Shown here one piece after another: positions 13,826 to 17,892 of a stretch of DNA of 17,892 bases (positions are counted from its first letter, which is position 1; each line of letters begins with the position of its first letter). The DNA is from Erysipelothrix sp. (GTDB lineage: Bacteria; Bacillota_I; Bacilli_A; Erysipelotrichales; Erysipelotrichaceae). The notes under the pieces are model-generated. The model had not been told where the DNA came from. It saw only the letters and a program-made list of their open reading frames with translations, and did no database searches. The DNA lies in NCBI GenBank assembly GCA_030152625.1, contig JASLJD010000130.1, positions 1-17,892 of the forward strand. Direction: 5' to 3'. The position numbers and the translations under genes were made by a program.

Positions 13826-15371
13826 CTTTCACATCATCCTGTTTCATTTCTTGATAAGCTCCTAAGACTTTATTGGTTTCATCTTGGTAAATATAAGATG
13901 AGGACCCCATCGATAAGATGAAGCCTTGTTTTGTTTCCGCAATACGTGTAACCCCTTGTCGATGCATTCCTTCTACATTTAATTTTTCACGATCATGCAA
14001 AGAAACATAAACTCGCGTCGGTGTATTCGCAATTTCTTCCACATTTTCAATACCGCCTAAGCGTTCAATGAAATCTTGAATTTTATCTTGTTTATTACCG
14101 ATATTCAATAAATCTAAAGCTAATTTTGAATAATATACACGGGTCATAAGGAAATATAAGATGAAGCTAAAAAGACCCAATAAAATCACGATAATAACTT
14201 TTGTCGATAAGACAGGGTTTCTTGACATAATAAATAAATCAATCAAATTACCAGGATTTGCCGCTGATAAAACACCATGGTAAGAAAAACCTAAATAAAT
14301 TGACATGCCACTCAAAACAGCAAAAGTAAAACTTACCATAAACAAATGAAAAACGTAGAGCAATGGACTTGTCACCAACATAAGAATTTCCATTGGATAA
14401 AGAAGTCCTGAAAAAACTGACACAATCAAAATTAAAATAAAAACAATGATGTTCCGTCTTAAGAATTTTTCATTGGTATAAATCGAATAAATACCAAACA
14501 AGTATCCTGGAATTGAAAACAAATTAAGGATATAATATGCAGATGTAAAACGTCCAGCATCACTTGATCCAATCACATTAATATTTTCCAACATTTGGGC
14601 GTTCCAAATATTCACGTCCCCTGAAAACGTTTCACCTTTTAAATCAACCCACGAGCCACCCATCGGGCTGAACCATATTTCTTGATGGATAATTTGATCT
14701 AAATTCAATAATTTACTTATGCGTTCAAAACCACCATAGGCGAACATACTCATCGGATTGTTCACATCAGAAGCAATGAATGCAATGAATTTATAAAAGA
14801 AATCCATAAACATTGGCCAAAAATAAGCCGTAAGAATTGCTGCTAAGCTTGAAAACAAGACTACATATAAAAGACGAATACTATCGCGATCAATATAAGA
14901 AAAAACATTATGACGCTTTGACTCGCCTGTATAAAGATAAACTCGTGTTACAATAAAATAAGCAATCAAATACGGCAAAATTCCCATCCTATATAGACCA
15001 CGATCACTGTTTCGTAATATAATATCATCAATCTGTAAATAAGCTGAATCAGGAAGTTGAGGACCACTCATAAATGCGGTCACAATGAGAAAAATAAATA
15101 AAGAAATAATCCCCATAACCAGAATATTTTGCTCATCTTTTCGATTCAACAATAGTTTGACAAAAGCATAAAGCGGAAAGTATGATAAAATGATACCACC
15201 ACTGTAAAGAAACATCTTGGCAAAATTAATAATATTTGTTGACTCTATTTGAAAAAATGAAACGATGCTTGGATGAAGAATCGTTGATCCAACTGCAATT
15301 AACAATGTGCTAAAGACGACAACCTTCAGTGGAAATTGCAATTGTTCATAATAACTTTGTAAACGTTTCAT
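13818..15371 (-). CDS. PTS glucose-family EIICB-like membrane protein lacking catalytic residues
   Basis: 517 residues: about ten membrane spans form an EIIC-like domain (residues 15-420), and an EIIB-like domain follows (425-495). Family membership is shown by gapless matches to glucose/GlcNAc-type EIIC around YGGFERISKLLNLDQI (212-227), the IWF..GGSW.....GD segment (232-252) and GLLYPMEI...SPLLYVFH (322-342). The EIIB start LGGIENVEEI also matches. However, the catalytic positions differ. GLHH reads NLDQ (223-226), the Glu of GITEP is Tyr325, and the phospho-cysteine of EIIB is Thr450 (aca at 14022-14024). It is therefore unlikely to phosphorylate sugar through the normal relay. The ATG at 15371 is preferred over an in-frame upstream ATG because AGAGG lies seven bases before it. 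It leads the operon with mutS (eight-base overlap). Its role is unknown; a facilitator, sensor or membrane anchor is possible. Confidence 0.85.
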   Translation of the reverse strand: MKRLQSYYEQLQFPLKVVVFSTLLIAVGSTILHPSIVSFFQIESTNIINFAKMFLYSGGIILSYFPLYAFVKLLLNRKDEQNILVMGIISLFIFLIVTAFMSGPQLPDSAYLQIDDIILRNSDRGLYRMGILPYLIAYFIVTRVYLYTGESKRHNVFSYIDRDSIRLLYVVLFSSLAAILTAYFWPMFMDFFYKFIAFIASDVNNPMSMFAYGGFERISKLLNLDQIIHQEIWFSPMGGSWVDLKGETFSGDVNIWNAQMLENINVIGSSDAGRFTSAYYILNLFSIPGYLFGIYSIYTNEKFLRRNIIVFILILIVSVFSGLLYPMEILMLVTSPLLYVFHLFMVSFTFAVLSGMSIYLGFSYHGVLSAANPGNLIDLFIMSRNPVLSTKVIIVILLGLFSFILYFLMTRVYYSKLALDLLNIGNKQDKIQDFIERLGGIENVEEIANTPTRVYVSLHDREKLNVEGMHRQGVTRIAETKQGFILSMGSSSYIYQDETNKVLGAYQEMKQDDVKDE

Positions 15372-15395
15372 TTCGACACCTCTACTTTTCTCTAC

Positions 15396-15401
15396 ATTAT
15401 A
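15396..15401 (-). promoter_or_regulatory. Predicted -10 of the PTS-like/mutS/mutL/miaA operon
   Basis: TATAAT on the minus strand would start transcription near 15389, about 18 bases before the ATG and just ahead of the AGAGG site (15379-15383). The -35 region would fall at 15419-15424 (TTTTAG), overlapping the ribosome site of the divergent SEDS gene. It is the only promoter I can see for the four-gene operon. Confidence 0.5.
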
Positions 15402-15434
15402 CACCATTAAACTTATTCCTAAAAGGAGGGCCTT

Positions 15435-16625
15435 ATGAATAAATTTATAAATGAATCAAAACGTCAATTTAATATTGACTTTGGCTTATTATTTTTTATT
15501 GTCAGTTTTGCCTTTATCAGCTTAATTGCAATTTATATGGCAGAGCCTTTATTAAACGCCAATGAGGCAACCAAACTCATCATACAACAGTTTGTATGGT
15601 ATATCGTTGGTTTCTTCACAATCTATATTCTTTTAAAGATAGGCACTGATCGACTTTTCACCCTCGCTTATCTTGCTTATTGGATCTTGATGTTCTTCCT
15701 TTTCTTGTTAGTTTTAGCAAGATTTGGAATCATCAATAGTTCTTGGATGCCTGAAATCAACGGTTCGCATGCCTGGTTTGTCATTCCAAAACTTGGTTCA
15801 TTCCAACCCAGTGAATTTATGAAAATTGTTTTAGTTTTAATCAGTGCTGATATCATTACCGAACATAATATTCAAAAAACAGACTTTGATTTTAAAAGTG
15901 ATTTTCAACTAATTTACAAAATTGCGAAATATGCTCTCCCCGCCCTTGTCATTATTATTTTACAACCTGACACAGGGATTCCTATTATTATTCTCTTTAG
16001 TCTTGCAGTTATGTTCTTTTTATCGGGAGTTCGAAGAGAATGGTTTTTAATCATCACTGCTCTAGCATCTTTCATTTTCTTTGGTGTTATTTTCCTTTAT
16101 TATAATAACCAAGATTTACTCGCTAAATTAGTAGGTGGTGGCTACCGTCTTAAAAGATTTTATGGTTGGTTGGATTTTGAAAAATACGCTGATCACCATG
16201 GTTTCCAGCTCTATCGATCAATTGCTTCTTATGGTACAGCTGGTTGGTTTGGCCACCCTCTCAAAACAGCAATTTTACAATACCCTGAAGCACAAACAGA
16301 CTTCATTTTTTCCGTTATTGCACAAAATTTTGGGTTTTTGGGTGGGGTCATTGTTATTTTATTATCCTTTGGATTGGATATTAAGCTTGTCCAAATTACC
16401 TTAAATAGTCATCTTGACAAAGAACGTTACATGATGATGGGGATTTTAGGCATGCTTCTTTTCCAACAATTTCAAAACATGGGCATGATTATGGGAATTC
16501 TTCCAATTACAGGAATTACCCTTCCTTTTATCTCCTATGGTGGTTCATCCTTACTTTCATACATGATTCCAATGGCTGTGGCCTTCTTTATGTCGAGTGA
16601 AAATGTAAACCAACAGCAACATTAA
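15435..16625 (+). CDS. SEDS family peptidoglycan glycosyltransferase (RodA/FtsW/SpoVE type)
   Basis: Polytopic membrane enzyme that polymerises lipid II into glycan strands, normally with a partner class B PBP. The 396 residues contain about ten membrane spans. SEDS landmarks are HAWFVIPKLGSFQPSEFMKI (112-131), QPDTGIPIII (177-186), GFQLYRSIASYGTAGWFG (256-273), and YPEAQTDFIFSVIAQ with the putative catalytic Asp289. The signature LPITGITLPFISYGGSSLL is at 346-364. The usual His of EAHTDF is Gln288. AAAAGGAGGG at 15421-15430 supports the ATG at 15435. Upstream, TCGACA (15373-15378) with CATTAT (15395-15400) is a possible but weak promoter inside the divergent PTS-like region. RodA versus FtsW cannot be decided from the sequence, and no PBP gene is adjacent. 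Confidence 0.92.
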   Translation: MNKFINESKRQFNIDFGLLFFIVSFAFISLIAIYMAEPLLNANEATKLIIQQFVWYIVGFFTIYILLKIGTDRLFTLAYLAYWILMFFLFLLVLARFGIINSSWMPEINGSHAWFVIPKLGSFQPSEFMKIVLVLISADIITEHNIQKTDFDFKSDFQLIYKIAKYALPALVIIILQPDTGIPIIILFSLAVMFFLSGVRREWFLIITALASFIFFGVIFLYYNNQDLLAKLVGGGYRLKRFYGWLDFEKYADHHGFQLYRSIASYGTAGWFGHPLKTAILQYPEAQTDFIFSVIAQNFGFLGGVIVILLSFGLDIKLVQITLNSHLDKERYMMMGILGMLLFQQFQNMGMIMGILPITGITLPFISYGGSSLLSYMIPMAVAFFMSSENVNQQQH

Positions 16626-16629
16626 ACAA

Positions 16630-17415
16630 TTAAAACAATGAATGAAGCCTGTCAATATGACTTCTCTTATTGAAGTGGGCGAATTTCATTGTTTTTTTAC
16701 TATTCAAAAGCTTTACTTTTTCAATATCATCCATATGGATGTGCAGATGATCATAACAAAACAACGCATGCTTAAAAGAATTACTTTCGAAAACTAAAGT
16801 TTTATCGGGATGAAGAATTAAAGGTGATCCCAGGCTTCGGGCATGACGATGATGTATCCCTGATATTTCAGTCATTTGAAGTAAATCCAGACCAGGAAAA
16901 ATAACAGCTCCGCCTATCGAGCGGTTGTAAGCTGTCGATCCATACTGTCCACTGACACAAAGCCCATTTCCTCTGAACGTTTGAAAGTAGTCCTTATCGA
17001 GATAAACATCCATTACTTGCGTTTTCACAATATTTTCAACTCTAATTTCATTTAAAGCATAATATTCAGAAATTTCACCATTTGAATGATAACATTCTGC
17101 TTTTAAAATTCTTTTTTCTTCATAGACAACTTCTTTATGAATAATATCATCAATGAATTCTTCAAGTTGCTCCGTAGTGTAATCGGTTGAAAAACCCAAT
17201 GTTCCTGTATGAATACCTGTAAAAGCAACCTCATCAATACGATGAATCCATTGGTGAAAAGCTTTTAAGAGGGTACCATCTCCACCTATATAGATAATTA
17301 ATTCAGGTTTTTTGGAGTCATAAATAAAATTTGCATTTTCTAAAGATTGACGGATTTTTTGACACATTTCCGCCGAAAAATCATCACCACGATGCACCAG
17401 TGTAAATCTTTTCAT
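16630..17415 (-). CDS. nadK: NAD kinase
   Basis: Phosphorylates NAD to NADP using ATP or polyphosphate in the cytoplasm. It has 261 residues, close to the short Bacillus/Listeria form. The first signature GGDGT is at 44-48, the NAD-binding Asn122-Glu123 pair is in LNEIRVEN, and GSTAYN is at 159-164. LGSPLIL and the terminal KFAHFNKRSHIDRLHSLF also fit this group. Two departures from the family are visible: FRGDG reads FRGNG (Asn150), and STPTGSTAY reads SGQYGSTAY. The ATG at 17415 has AAGGAAG at 17424-17430 with an eight-base spacer; the GTG at 17424 overlaps that site and is not used. It is convergent with the SEDS gene (four bases apart) and divergent from the CYTH gene. Confidence 0.94.
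   Translation of the reverse strand: MKRFTLVHRGDDFSAEMCQKIRQSLENANFIYDSKKPELIIYIGGDGTLLKAFHQWIHRIDEVAFTGIHTGTLGFSTDYTTEQLEEFIDDIIHKEVVYEEKRILKAECYHSNGEISEYYALNEIRVENIVKTQVMDVYLDKDYFQTFRGNGLCVSGQYGSTAYNRSIGGAVIFPGLDLLQMTEISGIHHRHARSLGSPLILHPDKTLVFESNSFKHALFCYDHLHIHMDDIEKVKLLNSKKTMKFAHFNKRSHIDRLHSLF
16632..16698 (+). terminator. Terminator of the SEDS gene, inside the 3' end of NAD kinase
   Basis: Arms AAAACAATGAA (16632-16642) and TTCATTGTTTT (16685-16695) give an 11-base stem followed by a T-run to 16698. The 42-base loop can itself fold, with GTCA/TGAC and GAAG/CTTC pairs around 16643-16673. The whole element lies inside the last codons of the convergent NAD kinase gene. Confidence 0.6.
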
Positions 17416-17443
17416 ACTTTTCACTTCCTTTTACATAGATATT

Positions 17444-17452
17444 TGTTAAAAT
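17444..17452 (+). promoter_or_regulatory. Predicted CYTH gene promoter, extended -10 element
   Basis: TGTTAAAAT is an extended -10. Transcription would begin around 17459, at or next to the ATG itself, so the mRNA may be leaderless or nearly so. No -35 of note is present. Confidence 0.4.
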
Positions 17453-17476
17453 AGAGGTATGGAAACCCACTATGAA
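17448..17476 (-). promoter_or_regulatory. Possible nadK promoter overlapping the CYTH start
   Basis: On the minus strand TTCATA (17471-17476) and TATTTT (17448-17453) are separated by 17 bases, each matching four of six consensus positions. It would overlap the CYTH gene's own -10 and start codon, so the two genes could compete for polymerase. The match is weak. Confidence 0.3.
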
Positions 17477-17892
17477 ATAGAGTTTAAAACAATGATCAGT
17501 AAAAAAGATCATCAAAGATTGAAAGAGACCATTTTTAAAAATGGTCTTTTAATCGAGCAAAAAAACATTTACTTCGACACTCAAAGTAATTATTTTTATG
17601 ATAAAAAACAAATGATAAGACTGCGTGAATATAGTGATCACTTATTATTTACTATCAAAATACCCGAAGGCGAAAAACTTATTGAACATGAATTCGTAAT
17701 CACTTCTTTAAAAGAAGCTGAAGATAAGATAGGGAAACTTTTTGAAGAGGAAAAAATTACAATTCACGACTTATACAAGGTCGCTGAAAGTCATACAAGA
17801 CGAATAGAAATTAAAGATACATGGGGAACATGGTGTCTAGATCACAGTATCTTTGACCAAAACGAAGACTTCGAATTAGAATATGAACTTTT
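17459..17892 (+). CDS. CYTH domain (triphosphate tunnel metalloenzyme) protein, YjbK-like, 3' end missing
   Basis: The first 144 codons of a CYTH/TTM protein; the frame is still open at the right edge. The family's ExExK motif is E6-I-E8-F-K10. Further matches are IYFDTQSNYFYDKKQMIRLRE (37-57), LFTIKIP (63-69) and LDHSIFDQNEDFELEYEL near the end. These β-barrel enzymes bind triphosphates with divalent metal; characterised members hydrolyse inorganic triphosphate or thiamine triphosphate, or make cAMP. The substrate cannot be predicted here. The start is fixed by an in-frame TAA at 17447-17449, nine bases before the ATG. AGAGGT directly abuts the ATG, too close for a normal ribosome site. In Bacillus, yjbK lies near the NAD kinase gene; here the two are adjacent but divergent. 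Confidence 0.9.
   Translation, partial: METHYEIEFKTMISKKDHQRLKETIFKNGLLIEQKNIYFDTQSNYFYDKKQMIRLREYSDHLLFTIKIPEGEKLIEHEFVITSLKEAEDKIGKLFEEEKITIHDLYKVAESHTRRIEIKDTWGTWCLDHSIFDQNEDFELEYEL

Noticed and set aside
15358..15370. Catabolite-responsive (cre)-like site TGTAAACGTTTCA at the start of the PTS-like gene
   Set aside because: It resembles a cre box, but the two half-sites are one base too close for the TGWAANCGNTNWCA pattern on either strand. It also coincides with the coding bases MKRLQ.
1..17892. Pseudogene, frameshift or recoded stop in the housekeeping genes
   Set aside because: All recognised genes are full-length apart from those cut by the window edges. TGA acts as a stop in folD, mutL and mutS, so there is no sign of an altered code.

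Overview
This is a compact stretch of a low-GC Bacillota (Firmicutes) chromosome. It is AT-rich, with strong GGAGG-type ribosome sites, GTG/TTG as well as ATG starts, and TGA used as a stop, so the code is standard and not Mycoplasma-like. The gene set suggests a mevalonate-pathway firmicute of the Erysipelotrichia/Bacilli type. The marker genes are mvaS, the c-di-AMP receptor DarA, YyzM/DUF951 beside YchF, an endonuclease-type MutL, a SEDS protein, and NAD kinase beside a CYTH protein. The lineage is an inference from gene content. No rRNA, tRNA, CRISPR array, insertion sequence or phage gene was seen. No gene-free stretch exceeds about 220 bases.

Layout. 1-868 (-) is the 5' part of gltX, divergent from a single-gene mvaS transcript (1090-2235, +). 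A bidirectional terminator follows at 2234-2264. On the minus strand come dtd (4866-5327), then folD-yyzM-ychF as a tight operon (3958-4809, 3758-3961, 2646-3749), then darA with its own promoter (2269-2592). dtd is divergent from rarA (5383-6633, +), with overlapping promoters in a 55-base gap. A convergent two-gene ABC exporter (6667-8593, -) lies between rarA and the next operon.

The largest unit is a minus-strand operon: a PTS EIICB-like membrane protein (13818-15371), mutS, mutL and miaA. Its junctions overlap by 8, 1 and 4 bases, and it ends in a hairpin terminator at the miaA stop. Divergent from it is a SEDS (RodA/FtsW-type) gene (15435-16625, +), which is convergent with NAD kinase (16630-17415, -). 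A CYTH-domain gene runs off the right edge (17459-17892, +).

Most genes are housekeeping: tRNA charging, proofreading and modification (gltX, dtd, miaA), one-carbon metabolism (folD), genome maintenance (rarA, mutS, mutL), cell wall (SEDS), NADP supply (NAD kinase), c-di-AMP sensing (darA) and isoprenoid precursors (mvaS).

The most unusual object is the PTS-like protein heading the mismatch-repair operon. By eye-alignment it has lost the EIIB phospho-cysteine, the EIIC GLHH histidines and the GITEP glutamate, yet keeps an intact 517-codon frame. It looks like a 'pseudo-PTS' protein with a non-phosphotransferase role. Other points of note are a five-codon mini-ORF stop/start-coupled to the ABC ATPase, a NAD kinase with an altered second signature motif, and very short predicted leaders on rarA, dtd and the CYTH gene.
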